A DNA stretch of 64,000 nucleotides from Rothia amarae (GCF_014705945.2 NZ_CP061538.1:744001-808000); one strand, 5' to 3'. Counted from the first letter of the stretch, positions 25,968-37,514 are shown. A program made the numbers and translations. The notes: generated from the sequence alone by a model not told the origin.

Positions 25968-26869
25968 GAGGCTTATTCAAAAGTCCTCCCAGCCGCATAA
26001 AACACCAGACCCCGCACCACCGAAAACACCTGCCGATACAAACTCAACGGCCGCCTAAACCCCGAATAAAGAACCCGCCAGGTCTTCACTTGAGCGATAA
26101 CCCGCTCCACCACAGCCCGTAATCTATTGATAATGCGATTATTATCCTTGACACCCTGAGGCACTTTCACACCAGGCTTACGCCTGGTCGGGGTTGCTAA
26201 CCCCAGGCCTATATAGCCCTTATCGGCCAGAGTCGAGGAATCCAGTAGCTGATCTAGCCCGTGAGCTCTGAAAGCATGAGCATCATGCCTTGCCCCGGGT
26301 AGCGGGTCAGTGATGACTAAGAGCCTGCCATCGAGGGTGCAGATGACTTGGTGGTTGAAACCGGTTCGTTTATGTTTGCCCGAAAAATTTGTTTTTCCTA
26401 GTGAACGCCAGTTCCAGGTGGGTACAAGAGTTCCATCGACAACCAAAGAACCTGGTACATCCAGGCTCATTTTCAAAGGCTGTTCTAGAGGTTTGAAGAC
26501 CTTTGCAAGCGCCTTTTCGATAGTGTTGATGGTCCGTGAGATAGTAGGTTGCGAGACGGTGAAGATTTCAGCAAGTAGCTCTTCGGTGAGATTGTGTCGG
26601 TGGTAGAGCAGAGTGGTTTTGAGTGCCTGAGCTGGAGTGAGGGCTGGTGGTCTTCCTCCTGGTTTACCCCAGATGAGTTGGTTGGTCAGGGCTGTCAGTA
26701 GAGCGGCAAATTGCGTGGCGGTAAGGCCGGTTGTACGCTGGTGGTGCAACGGTTCTTCCTGGTGCGGTTTGAGAATATTTGTGGTTATTTATCCTCAAGG
26801 TTGCCGCTATGGTGGGGCCGTTGTCTAGTTGGTGGGTGTGAGGTGTGTGCATACTTTTGAATAAGCCTC
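25968..26869 (-). mobile_element. Complete 902-bp IS5-type insertion sequence
   Basis: Perfect 17-bp terminal inverted repeats GAGGCTTATTCAAAAGT (25968-25984 and, complementary, 26853-26869) bound one transposase gene. AGA lies directly outside both ends (25965-25967 and 26870-26872), consistent with a 3-bp target duplication. Removing the IS and one AGA rejoins the CBS gene in frame, which confirms the boundaries. Both termini and the transposase look intact. Confidence 0.93.
25973..26749 (-). CDS. IS5-family DDE transposase
   Basis: 258 residues. An N-terminal helix-turn-helix region (about 36-80, with VSQPTISRTINTIEKAL) precedes a DDE nuclease domain of the DDE_Tnp_4 type. Likely catalytic residues are D105 in VVDGTLVP, D176 in LADKGYIG and E215 in VVERVIAQVKTW. 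The stop codon lies inside the left terminal inverted repeat. No frameshift is seen, so the element may still be active. Confidence 0.92.
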   Translation of the reverse strand: MHHQRTTGLTATQFAALLTALTNQLIWGKPGGRPPALTPAQALKTTLLYHRHNLTEELLAEIFTVSQPTISRTINTIEKALAKVFKPLEQPLKMSLDVPGSLVVDGTLVPTWNWRSLGKTNFSGKHKRTGFNHQVICTLDGRLLVITDPLPGARHDAHAFRAHGLDQLLDSSTLADKGYIGLGLATPTRRKPGVKVPQGVKDNNRIINRLRAVVERVIAQVKTWRVLYSGFRRPLSLYRQVFSVVRGLVFYAAGRTFE

Positions 26870-26976
26870 AGAGTCTTTACGGCCATAGATACGAGCAAAA
26901 CGGCGCGAAGAAACTGGATAAAGCGGCTGCGCAACAGAACCGAGAAGCTTGGCAAGATAGCGGCGAAGAATTACAG
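26870..26976 (-). pseudogene. CBS-domain gene, 5' remnant upstream of the IS
   Basis: Read leftward, the frame gives TVILRRYLAKLLGSVAQPLY, then SRRFARIYGRKDS, and stops at the IS edge in the same frame as the 3' part. No clear start codon or ribosome binding site is visible upstream, so the 5' end may also be damaged. From 26977 to 27256 I see only AT-rich sequence without a convincing gene; it should hold the 3' end signals of the neighbouring SIR2 gene. Confidence 0.55.
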
Positions 26977-27256
26977 TAAAGCAATTTATTTGCTGTAACC
27001 TGGAGGCAAGTGATGTTTATGTAGTTAAAATATTTTTTTTGAGCTAAGCGCGATTCATATTGGTTCTGAGCTTTCTAGCCTGGGAAAACTCAGAACCTCA
27101 ATTTTAATCTAAACTGATTTTGTCGTCTAACTCCTAAATTTGCGAGTACATAGAGAACCTAGTGATTTGTGGATTTCACTCTGTATTCTGATACGAGTTA
27201 GGTTTTGAAAGTTCGAAAGGGGAACACTAATTTTTCCCTTATAAAATATAACCTTC

Positions 27257-29650
27257 TTATACTATTATACTATTATTCAATATCCATTTTTCTGCATCAA
27301 AAACTTTATCGGCTATTTTAGGATTACCAGAATATTTATATTTCGCTCTTTGAATCACTGATTCCATATTATCTTTAAGCCTAATTCGTTCTGCAACTTC
27401 AAGGGGAGGCTTTGATTTTAATAGTTTTAAAGAAAAATCAATAAATACTTCACAGGAATGAGGTGAATTATGTGCTTCCATCGCTATCGGGAGAAGCTCA
27501 GATAAAATACTAAGACAGTTTTCAGTTTCTCCTAATTTTTTTCTATTTTGGAAAGATTGGATTAATGATAAATAGTATTTTGCGGTTTTAATTTGAATAT
27601 CTTCGGGCGATTTTCCTGCTGCCTGATTTAAAAAGGTGTTTGCTTTATGATAATCACCATATGAAGTTTCGAAGCTTCCCCGCTGTAGCCAGAAATGAGA
27701 TTGAGGGCTTAATATTTCTTCAACGTTCGAGTAAACTTCTCGCCCACCTACTGTTCCCACCAAATTTTGAATGGTATCGTGTTTAATTAATCTAATGTAG
27801 AGACGGCCATGCTTAGAGCTACCTGGGTCGATGGGGTCAGACTTTGAATAAAAGAACTTAATAATAGTTGAAACAGCTTTAGGGAGTTTACCTGCTGACT
27901 TATAGTATCTTATTGACGACTCTGAAATCACCCGGTGTCTAGCAAGTATTTTAAAATTCTGCATAATTAGAATTCTTGACTTTAACAGCTTTTTCAATGA
28001 AGAATCTACTTCCTCAGGTGTGTATTCAGCCATTGCGCCGACCGTAAATATCTCATCGCGTGAGGGCAGATATCCGTCTAACGTCATTGAGAGACACACA
28101 AAAATATAAATGAATTCATCTACATTCCTTAACTCTTCACATTCATCCGCAATGATATCATCAAATTTTCTTCCGGATACTGCTTCCTTTAAGCAAACAA
28201 TTAGTTGTCTATCGGAATCTCTTAAGAATGATTTAAGTTGTTCTTGATGTGATCGCCCTTCGAGTGCACCTAATCGGTGTGCTGCTGCCAGCGCTTTTAT
28301 AAGATTGGATGCGTCATCTGGAGAAAGTTCATGCAGTATGTGCTTAATCTCAAATAATTGTTTCCTTTCATATTCAAGACCGATATATCGATGATGGCGC
28401 ATTGCAACAATAATTTTAGTATCATATTCTTTGCATCGATTGAGTATCTGTTCTCCTTGTTCGGAAAATCGATCAAAATCATCAATTAGAATGAAATCTA
28501 ATTCTTTGAGGCTGTCAAGTATTTCTCCAAATGAGGAGTGTTCACTGGTTTCTGAATCCATCCATCCTATTTTGTATCCTTCTGCGTGGAGTAAAACAGC
28601 AATTCTCAATAATGATGTAGTCTTACCAGAACCAGCAGTTCCAAGAATAATAGCAGAGGTTTGCATTCTCTGGATTTTAATAATTAAATCTTTGTCCTGG
28701 TCAAATTCGACAGCGTACCCACGGGTTACATCTAAAATAGTTGGCGCATTGCCTAATAAGAAATCTTTAAATGATTCTTTTGTTCTGGACTCTTCCAATA
28801 ATTCGTTTACCAAAGAGTATGGCAATTTTTTAACTTGATTCTCAGGGTAATGCTCTGGTCGAAGATTGATAATATTTGGATGTAAATATTCTTCATAAAA
28901 TTCCTCTTCATTGTCATCAATAAATTCGAAGTTCAACTTTTGTAAAGTCTTTCTCTTTGTAATATTGATGTTGGGTGAAACATACCAGGATTTAGGTCGC
29001 ATTTCCTTTCGATGGGATTGAATCTCTCTTTTTCTTAAGTGGTACCAGAGTGGAGGTTCTTCAAGCTTAGAGCCGATGACTAAGACATGGTTGGTTGATA
29101 TATCTGTAATAAACTGACTGTAAATAGCACTATCATTTAACATCCTGTCGTTGAAATCATCTACTGTGAATGTGACATTAGGAAAATCATCTATTCTGCC
29201 ATTTAGATGGATCACATTCAATCTATTACTTTTTAAATTTGCCAATGAATCAGAAAAAGTAGAGATTATATTCATGTGATCCGCTAGCTGATTAGCAATA
29301 ATATCGGTGCTATCATCAACGTTTAGGGTATAAACAGCTTTCCAAGGAAATTGATACCAAATATTGAATCTTTGTGGCAAGGAATTTGGGTCCACGTGAA
29401 ATATTTTATCTAATTGCTCCTTTAATCCTATTTTGCTTTCATCTAATGCAAGCTGGAATATTTCTGATAAGGAAGTGCTGTCATCGAAGGGTTCACTTCC
29501 GAAAACTAGTGGCCAAATCTCTTTAGCAAGAGATGTTCCAATAGGAAGGTGATCACCATAAAAATCTTTAAGATCTGCTGAAAAACCAGCGCCAGTAATT
29601 AAAACTACTTCCCCAGACATTATTTTTTTTATTAATAATTCTTTATTCAT
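27257..29650 (-). CDS. SIR2-domain/P-loop NTPase protein, probable anti-phage defence
   Basis: 797 residues. Residues 1-270 form a SIR2-like NAD-binding domain: GAGFSAD (20-26), TLNVDD (108-113), the likely catalytic histidine in VIHLNGRID (H148) and GSKLEEPPLW (193-202). A P-loop NTPase follows: Walker A ILGTAGSGKTTSL (335-347) and Walker B DFILIDDFDRF (385-395). The remainder is helical, probably STAND-like sensor repeats. SIR2 plus STAND architecture is known from defence proteins (Avs5-type) that deplete NAD on phage infection. The gene is far more AT-rich than all neighbours and lies beside an IS, so recent transfer is likely. It stands alone, with no partner gene. Confidence 0.85.
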   Translation of the reverse strand: MNKELLIKKIMSGEVVLITGAGFSADLKDFYGDHLPIGTSLAKEIWPLVFGSEPFDDSTSLSEIFQLALDESKIGLKEQLDKIFHVDPNSLPQRFNIWYQFPWKAVYTLNVDDSTDIIANQLADHMNIISTFSDSLANLKSNRLNVIHLNGRIDDFPNVTFTVDDFNDRMLNDSAIYSQFITDISTNHVLVIGSKLEEPPLWYHLRKREIQSHRKEMRPKSWYVSPNINITKRKTLQKLNFEFIDDNEEEFYEEYLHPNIINLRPEHYPENQVKKLPYSLVNELLEESRTKESFKDFLLGNAPTILDVTRGYAVEFDQDKDLIIKIQRMQTSAIILGTAGSGKTTSLLRIAVLLHAEGYKIGWMDSETSEHSSFGEILDSLKELDFILIDDFDRFSEQGEQILNRCKEYDTKIIVAMRHHRYIGLEYERKQLFEIKHILHELSPDDASNLIKALAAAHRLGALEGRSHQEQLKSFLRDSDRQLIVCLKEAVSGRKFDDIIADECEELRNVDEFIYIFVCLSMTLDGYLPSRDEIFTVGAMAEYTPEEVDSSLKKLLKSRILIMQNFKILARHRVISESSIRYYKSAGKLPKAVSTIIKFFYSKSDPIDPGSSKHGRLYIRLIKHDTIQNLVGTVGGREVYSNVEEILSPQSHFWLQRGSFETSYGDYHKANTFLNQAAGKSPEDIQIKTAKYYLSLIQSFQNRKKLGETENCLSILSELLPIAMEAHNSPHSCEVFIDFSLKLLKSKPPLEVAERIRLKDNMESVIQRAKYKYSGNPKIADKVFDAEKWILNNSIIV

Positions 29651-29737
29651 TTTTTCCTAGATTATCTAAATATAGAAGTGTGCTTTTTATGGAGTAATAA
29701 TAGTGTTTCGGCTTGACTATAAGAGGTATTAGGAAAT

Positions 29738-29833
29738 CGGACACAGCAGGCGACAATCAGACTGAGTGTGACGTAAATTGCACTAGCTTTAGGGAAAAGC
29801 GGGAGAGAATCTACTTATCGCCCGCTGTGTCTG
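29738..29833. repeat. Probable degenerate copy of the dispersed structured repeat
   Basis: 29738-29753 pairs with 29818-29833 (14 of 16 bases). The arm GACACAGC resembles that of copy D. The interior matches the core only weakly (about 14 of 21 bases over its best block). It lies 56 bases past the icd stop. Confidence 0.4.
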
Positions 29834-29889
29834 ACTCAAAATTCCATGATCTTTATGGTTAAGCCTGAGAATTTTTATGATAATCTGCT

Positions 29890-32142
<2,253 letters not shown>

Positions 32143-32302
32143 TCATCTAGAATACCCTCCTGTGCCTGCCACCACAGAATACTTAGCGTGGAATGAACCT
32201 TATCTTTTGTTTTATGACGGTTTGTGAGAGGGGAGCTGGCGTAGCTTTTTGGCTCGTGAGAGGCTGGTAAAGACACCAAGCCGGCAAAACTGAGGAGAAA
32301 TC

Positions 32303-32692
32303 ATGAAGATTCACATCAAACGCATCTTTGAAGATAAGGCACAGGGTGACGGTACGCGCATTCTCGTGGATCGCATCTGGCCCCGCGGAATCAAGAAAGA
32401 AGACGCTGAGATCGACGACTGGGCGAAAGTTCTAGCTCCTTCGACTGAGGCTCGTAAAGACTTCAACCACGACCCCGATAAATTTGAAGAATTCTCAGAG
32501 CGCTATGAGCAGGAGCTCGAACAGAGCGACGAAGTGCAGGACTATATCGACAAACTCAAGGCTGACAAGCCCCAAAACCTCACGCTCCTTTTTGCCGCCA
32601 AAGATACCGAACATAACCACGCGCTCGTCCTGCAAAAGTATCTGCAAAAACACATCGCTGGAGCCTCTTTGGGTAACCGTCCGAAGGGGTAA
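32303..32692 (+). CDS. DUF488 (YeaO-like) protein
   Basis: 129 residues. The DUF488 core is visible from IKRIFE, then GTRILVDRIWPRGIKKEDA, DDWAKVLAPSTEAR, to NLTLLFAAKDTEHNHALVLQ. The function is not established; the conserved basic and acidic residues suggest a nucleic-acid or small-molecule role. GAGGAGAAATC provides the ribosome binding site. The Nudix-LOG fusion starts 31 bases after its stop and may be co-transcribed. Confidence 0.85.
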   Translation: MKIHIKRIFEDKAQGDGTRILVDRIWPRGIKKEDAEIDDWAKVLAPSTEARKDFNHDPDKFEEFSERYEQELEQSDEVQDYIDKLKADKPQNLTLLFAAKDTEHNHALVLQKYLQKHIAGASLGNRPKG

Positions 32693-32722
32693 AGCTAAAC
32701 CAGGAGGCATATAGTTAACCCC

Positions 32723-33721
32723 ATGGCTTCATTTATCTGTGTCTCTGCTGTCGTCTTTCGGAACGAATCGGGAGAAGTGCTTACCGTGCGAAAGCGCGGA
32801 ACAACCGGTTTTATGCTTCCCGGGGGAAAACCCGAAGAGGGAGAGGGGGCCGCAGCTACCGCACTTCGAGAAGTATATGAAGAACTGAACCTCAAACTCA
32901 CCAAAGACGATATCGAATACATGGGCACCTATGTTGCCCCTGCCCTGAACGAGGCAGGTTTTGAGGTGCGTGCTCACGTTTTCGAATGGCAGCCCGCCGA
33001 CATGGGATCTTTTGAGATGCTCCGCGACCTGAGCCCTGCCGCCGAAATCGAAGAGGTACTGTGGGTTCACCCTGAAACCGGCGACCACCACAATCAGGCT
33101 CCTCTGAATACTGAGTGCGTTTTTCGCAAGCTAGAGAAAATGCCGCTACAAATTGAGGAACCCGCGGCAAAACATAGTCAGCCCCAGAAAGCTTTAGCTG
33201 TGTTCTTGGGGTCATCGCAAGGCAATGACCCTCGATTTTCTCAGGTTGCGCGTGAGCTAGGCGGTGCGCTGGCGGAAAACAATATTGCACTGGTCTACGG
33301 CGGTGGACGAACGGGTCTCATGGGCGAGCTCGCCAACGGCGCGCACGAGGGTGGCGGCACGGTCTATGGCATTATTCCCCGTTTCATGGTGGAAAAAGAG
33401 AAAGCGCATACGGGTATTTCTAACCTGGAAATCGTGCGCGACATGCATGAGCGTAAAGCCCGTATGGCGAGCCTTGCCGATGCATTTGTGGCTCTGCCTG
33501 GTGGTCCGGGAACGTTAGAAGAATTCTTTGAGGTGTGGACGTGGAACTATCTGCAGATTCACCGTAAGCCCGTCATATTACTCAACGTTGATGGGTTCTG
33601 GGATCCGCTACTTGCCATGATCTCTTCGATGCAGGATGCAGGTTTTGTGAACCCCGTGTATATGGAGAAGCTCAAAGTGGTGGATTCGGTAGAAGGCTTG
33701 CTGAATCTCTTGTCAAAATAA
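32723..33721 (+). CDS. Nudix hydrolase fused to a LOG-family phosphoribohydrolase
   Basis: 332 residues with two enzymes in one chain. Residues 1-140 are a Nudix domain with the box GGKPEEGEGAAATALREVYE followed by ELNL, which hydrolyses nucleoside diphosphate-X compounds. Residues 150-332 are a LOG ('lonely guy', TIGR00730) domain with GGGRTGLMGELANGA and LPGGPGTLEEFFEVWTWNYL, including the catalytic arginine and glutamate; it splits nucleoside 5'-monophosphates into base and ribose 5-phosphate. A linker rich in E, A and K separates them. A sanitising-then-salvaging tandem on a modified nucleotide is plausible but inferred. The fusion is unusual. Confidence 0.88.
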   Translation: MASFICVSAVVFRNESGEVLTVRKRGTTGFMLPGGKPEEGEGAAATALREVYEELNLKLTKDDIEYMGTYVAPALNEAGFEVRAHVFEWQPADMGSFEMLRDLSPAAEIEEVLWVHPETGDHHNQAPLNTECVFRKLEKMPLQIEEPAAKHSQPQKALAVFLGSSQGNDPRFSQVARELGGALAENNIALVYGGGRTGLMGELANGAHEGGGTVYGIIPRFMVEKEKAHTGISNLEIVRDMHERKARMASLADAFVALPGGPGTLEEFFEVWTWNYLQIHRKPVILLNVDGFWDPLLAMISSMQDAGFVNPVYMEKLKVVDSVEGLLNLLSK

Positions 33722-33776
33722 TACTTGAAGCGTAAAGTAATCAATCAAGAAGAAACTTTACGTGGAAAGTATATCA

Positions 33777-34712
33777 ATGTTTGGTATTAACCAAGAATCT
33801 ACCCCGACAGAAAACAAGCTCCCCGCTCTGACCACCATGGGCGCCGTGCGTCTGCGCGTCAAAGACATGAACGCCGTCTATGACTTCTATACCAAGGGAG
33901 TTGGTCTCTATGAAATCAACTCATCCAACGGTGAAGTGATGCTCGGGCTTGCAGATCACGATGAACAGGGCAACCCCGTTGAGCGAGTCATCTTGATTCT
34001 CGAACATGACCCCGAACTGCGCCACCCCTCGCGCACCGACGCCGGTCTGTTCCACACCGCAGTTCTGTTCCCCACCAAGGTAGACCTCTCGAAGTCACTG
34101 GTGAGCACCCTCAACAAGTACCAGGAGCTGTACACCGGCGCCGGCGAGCACCTGGTGAGCCAGGCATTCTACTTCGCAGACCCCGAGGGCAACGGCGTGG
34201 AACTCTACTGGGACCGCCCCCGCGAGGAATGGACATGGTCAAACGGCGAAGTCCGCATGGACACCCTCTACATTGACCCCATCCAGTTCATCCGTGAAAA
34301 CCTCACCGAAGAAGAAATCGTGAAGGCTGCTACTTCCACCGATCCACTGGGGCTAACCGGCACCATCGGTCACGTTCACCTACAGGTGGGCGATACCGCC
34401 GTCGCTCAGAACTTCTACGTCAAAGCACTGGGCTTTGACCGCACCTTGGGCATGGGCAACCAGGCTCTGTTCGTTTCCGCAGGTGGCTACCACCACCACA
34501 TGGCAATGAACATCTGGAACTCTCGCGGAGCAGGACCCCGCGACAAGACCCTGGGTCTAGGCATCGTCAATCTGCAGCTCCCCGGCCAGGAATCCATTGC
34601 CCAGGCAGCAGACCGCCTCAAATTCCACGGCATCAAGAGCGAATTCGACGGCAACGCACTGCGCGTGAACGACCCCTGGAACAACACGCTGATTCTCAAC
34701 CCCACAGCATAA
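33777..34712 (+). CDS. Two-domain VOC (glyoxalase/extradiol dioxygenase-like) protein
   Basis: 311 residues from the ATG at 33777, which has GGAAAG upstream; a GTG at 33762 is also open. There are two vicinal-oxygen-chelate domains at about 22-150 (MGAVRLRVKDMNAVYDFYTK) and 190-308 (IGHVHLQVGDTAVAQNFYVK). Metal-ligand candidates are histidines in VRLRV/VHLQV positions and glutamates such as in GNGVELYWDRP. It resembles CatE-like catechol 2,3-dioxygenases of Firmicutes and Actinobacteria. The substrate is unknown. Copy C of the structured repeat starts 21 bases after its stop. Confidence 0.8.
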   Translation: MFGINQESTPTENKLPALTTMGAVRLRVKDMNAVYDFYTKGVGLYEINSSNGEVMLGLADHDEQGNPVERVILILEHDPELRHPSRTDAGLFHTAVLFPTKVDLSKSLVSTLNKYQELYTGAGEHLVSQAFYFADPEGNGVELYWDRPREEWTWSNGEVRMDTLYIDPIQFIRENLTEEEIVKAATSTDPLGLTGTIGHVHLQVGDTAVAQNFYVKALGFDRTLGMGNQALFVSAGGYHHHMAMNIWNSRGAGPRDKTLGLGIVNLQLPGQESIAQAADRLKFHGIKSEFDGNALRVNDPWNNTLILNPTA

Positions 34713-34732
34713 AATGGGGCAGAAGTCGAAGA

Positions 34733-34844
34733 GCTCGGCAAGCACAGCAGTAAGGTGAACTGGCTGGGTCTGGCATGAATCGCCTTTGTGAGCGCTAGCG
34801 AACCAGGCGAGAAGGTTAGTTCACCGTTGCTGTGCTTGCCGAGC
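34733..34844 (-). repeat. Dispersed structured repeat, copy C (minus orientation)
   Basis: A perfect 17-bp outer stem (34733-34749 with 34828-34844) encloses a second stem GGTGAACT/AGTTCACC (34754-34761 with 34818-34825) and an inner TCGCC/GGCGA stem (34780-34784 with 34806-34810). The GCTAGCG loop is conserved, but the arm sequences differ from copies A, B and D. Confidence 0.88.
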
Positions 34845-34923
34845 GGCTAGATTGACAATTAGTGCCCGCCTCACATATTGAGCCGGGCGCGCGTGTTTTG
34901 CGGTGGCTCTGTACTCTAGTGCC

Positions 34924-37008
34924 ATGATAGAAAACACTTACTTGGACCAGCTCATCGGGGCTGCACGCATCACCGACCTCACCGCTAACCGCAACGGGGA
35001 CGTCGTCGCCAGCGTCCGCACGTTATCTTCTGACGGTTCCAAGTACCGCAATCAACTTTTTTCTATGGGCGTGGCGGGGGAGAACTTCTCCTATTGGCCG
35101 CTGACTGCCTCTGATTCTGGCGCCCAGCTACTGGCGCTGTCGGCTGCCGGTGAAATTTATTTCAGCCTGGATAAAGAAATCGACGGTGCAGAATTCGACT
35201 GCGAAAAGGGCGTCTATAGTCTGCCCCGCCGCGGTGAACCCCAGCTTGCTTTCACTTTTCCGGGCGGAATCGACCATTTAGAGGTGCGTGGCCGCGCATC
35301 CGGCGAGCTATTCATCTTCTCTGCCGATGCCGTGGACCGCGATTTTGAAAGCGCAGCTCAGCTTATCGACGATCGCAAGAAGCAGGGCGTGAGCGCTGTA
35401 TTGCACGATGAATTCCCCACCCGATTCTGGGATAAAGACAAAGGAATCGGCGAAAAGGCGCTGTTCGTCAAAGAACTGGACAAGCGAATTCGCCGCATTG
35501 AACTTCCCTCTGGCGTACTCACCGATTTCACGGTGGACCGCACCGGACGCCGTGCGATGGTCAACATTAAACGTGAATTACGCGGTGTGCATGAACGGAA
35601 CCATATTTTTCTAGTGGACCTCTTCGGTAAAGAAGAAACGGTTCTTCTATGCGAGGGTAACGAGCGAGAATCTTTTGAGGTAGCAAATTTCAGCCCCTCA
35701 GACCGCCGTGCTTTCATCTATCGCCACAGTCACTGGTTGCAAGATCAAACCATGAAAGTGGAACTCTGCATCTATGATTTCGAAAAGAAAGAGCTAACTA
35801 CTCAGCTCTGCGACCAGGATATTTGGGTCACTAAAGCGGTTTGGATTGACGACAATAACTTTGCGGCGGTAGCTGACTATCAGGGTGCTTCAGCTATTTT
35901 CCGCTCGGTCGTTGACGGCGAATCCAAGCAACTGACCGACGACCAAAACAACTACTCATCGCTGAATTATTCACGAGGGCGTTTGGTGGCTCTGTGCGAT
36001 AACCACCAGCAGGCGCCGTATCCGGTGCGGATTAACGACGATACGGGCACGGTGAGCGATTTTCCCGACGCACCGGTGAACAAATTTACCGCTCCCGGGC
36101 GTCTAGAAAAACTCACCACCGTGGTGGAAGACGGAACATCCATAACCTCCTGGCTGGCTCTACCTGAACATTCTGACGGACCCTTGCCCCTGGTAGTTTT
36201 CGCTCACGGTGGCCCTTGGGGCTCGTGGAATGCCTGGACCTACCGCTGGAATCCCTGGGTATTCACCGAGGCTGGGTTTGCCGTCCTTCTTCCCGATCCC
36301 GGTATATCCACCGGCTACGGTCAACAGATGATTGAACGAGGCGGTCACTCTATTGGCGCCGAACCTTATGCCGACATCATGGCGGTCATCGACGACGTCG
36401 TACAGCGCGAAGATATTGACGGCGAACGCATGGCGTTTATGGGCGGTTCTTACGGCGGGTACATGACGAACTGGGTAGCCGGTCAGCAGGGCGAAAGGTT
36501 TAAGTGCTATGTCACCCATGCTTCGATTTGGAACCAGGAGCACATGTACTTCACCACCGATAACGGTGGGTGGCACGAGTGGATGTGGGAATCGGAGGAT
36601 AACGTTCGCAATATCTACTCACCACATCAGTTTGCGCAGAATATTCAAGCGCCCATGCTGGTGATTCATGGCGATAAAGACTACCGTGTTCCCATCAGCC
36701 AGGCGCACATGCTGTGGTTTGACCTCAAGCGCTATTCATCGCATTTAGACCATAAATTCCTGTATTTTCCCGACGAAGGTCACTGGATTCTGAGACCGGG
36801 TAACTCAAAGATTTGGTACCAGACGGTGCTGGCATTTTTGAAAAAGCATGTGATGGGTGAAGAATTTGAGGCTCCACGTTTGTTGGGTAATCCCCACCCT
36901 CAGGGGCGGTATCAGAAGCCGGAGGAACAGGTGGTAACGTCCATGCTGCCCATCATTCAGCCGGTTCCTGAATTTTTGCCGGAACATCAGTCTGGCAAGG
37001 ACGAATAG
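34924..37008 (+). CDS. S9-family prolyl oligopeptidase-like serine peptidase
   Basis: 694 residues from the ATG at 34924; a GTG at 34903 is possible. A TACTCT box 12-17 bases before the ATG suggests leaderless transcription. The first 430 residues form a beta-propeller-like gate. The C-terminal alpha/beta hydrolase has S509 in FMGGSYGGYMTNW, D586 in HGDKDYRVPISQ and H620 in PDEGHWILRP. VVFAHGGPWGSWNAW is the oxyanion strand. No signal peptide is seen, so it acts in the cytoplasm on short peptides. The last 40 residues are a Pro-rich tail. Confidence 0.92.
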   Translation: MIENTYLDQLIGAARITDLTANRNGDVVASVRTLSSDGSKYRNQLFSMGVAGENFSYWPLTASDSGAQLLALSAAGEIYFSLDKEIDGAEFDCEKGVYSLPRRGEPQLAFTFPGGIDHLEVRGRASGELFIFSADAVDRDFESAAQLIDDRKKQGVSAVLHDEFPTRFWDKDKGIGEKALFVKELDKRIRRIELPSGVLTDFTVDRTGRRAMVNIKRELRGVHERNHIFLVDLFGKEETVLLCEGNERESFEVANFSPSDRRAFIYRHSHWLQDQTMKVELCIYDFEKKELTTQLCDQDIWVTKAVWIDDNNFAAVADYQGASAIFRSVVDGESKQLTDDQNNYSSLNYSRGRLVALCDNHQQAPYPVRINDDTGTVSDFPDAPVNKFTAPGRLEKLTTVVEDGTSITSWLALPEHSDGPLPLVVFAHGGPWGSWNAWTYRWNPWVFTEAGFAVLLPDPGISTGYGQQMIERGGHSIGAEPYADIMAVIDDVVQREDIDGERMAFMGGSYGGYMTNWVAGQQGERFKCYVTHASIWNQEHMYFTTDNGGWHEWMWESEDNVRNIYSPHQFAQNIQAPMLVIHGDKDYRVPISQAHMLWFDLKRYSSHLDHKFLYFPDEGHWILRPGNSKIWYQTVLAFLKKHVMGEEFEAPRLLGNPHPQGRYQKPEEQVVTSMLPIIQPVPEFLPEHQSGKDE

Positions 37009-37014
37009 AGGGGA

Positions 37015-37479
37015 CTAGATGCCGGCGGGGTCGCGGTGTTTGCGATAGTTCTGGAATCTCTTGATGAGGTTGATGGTGGGGGTAATGTGCACAATTAGCC
37101 ATACGGGCGCTACTACAATCACCAGCATGTAGAGAACTCGGAATAATGAGGACACCGCATCCCCGCCGGTATGCACCACCGACGCCATCCACACCATCAA
37201 AGTGAACATTAGTACGGTAGAGACCACAGCGTAGCTCATGCCCCACACCAGTTCTGAGGTGCTGGAATAAGCCCGCGAATTTAGATACAGGTGAAAATAC
37301 CGATAGATACCCTGAAAAAGATTGGCATCTTCTTGCGCAGGAACACGGGGCTTGTTCTCTGATTGGATGTCCTCATCCTCATCGAAACCATCCACCGATA
37401 CAGCTCCTAAATCGTCCTGAGTAGGAGCATCATAGGTATAGAGGCGGTTTGAGCGATGGGGCTGTTCAGTTGGAGACAT
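37015..37479 (-). CDS. Small membrane protein of unknown function
   Basis: 154 residues. The N-terminal 65 are polar and acidic (cytoplasmic). Two membrane helices lie near 75-105 (WGMSYAVVSTVLMFTLMVWM) and 112-138 (LFRVLYMLVIVVAPVWLIVH). The C-terminus is short and basic. I recognise no family. It is convergent with the S9 peptidase (6-base gap) and divergent from pcp. Confidence 0.65.
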   Translation of the reverse strand: MSPTEQPHRSNRLYTYDAPTQDDLGAVSVDGFDEDEDIQSENKPRVPAQEDANLFQGIYRYFHLYLNSRAYSSTSELVWGMSYAVVSTVLMFTLMVWMASVVHTGGDAVSSLFRVLYMLVIVVAPVWLIVHITPTINLIKRFQNYRKHRDPAGI

Positions 37480-37514
37480 AGGGGTAACTTTACCTAAAGG
37501 AAGGAAAGTTCGCA

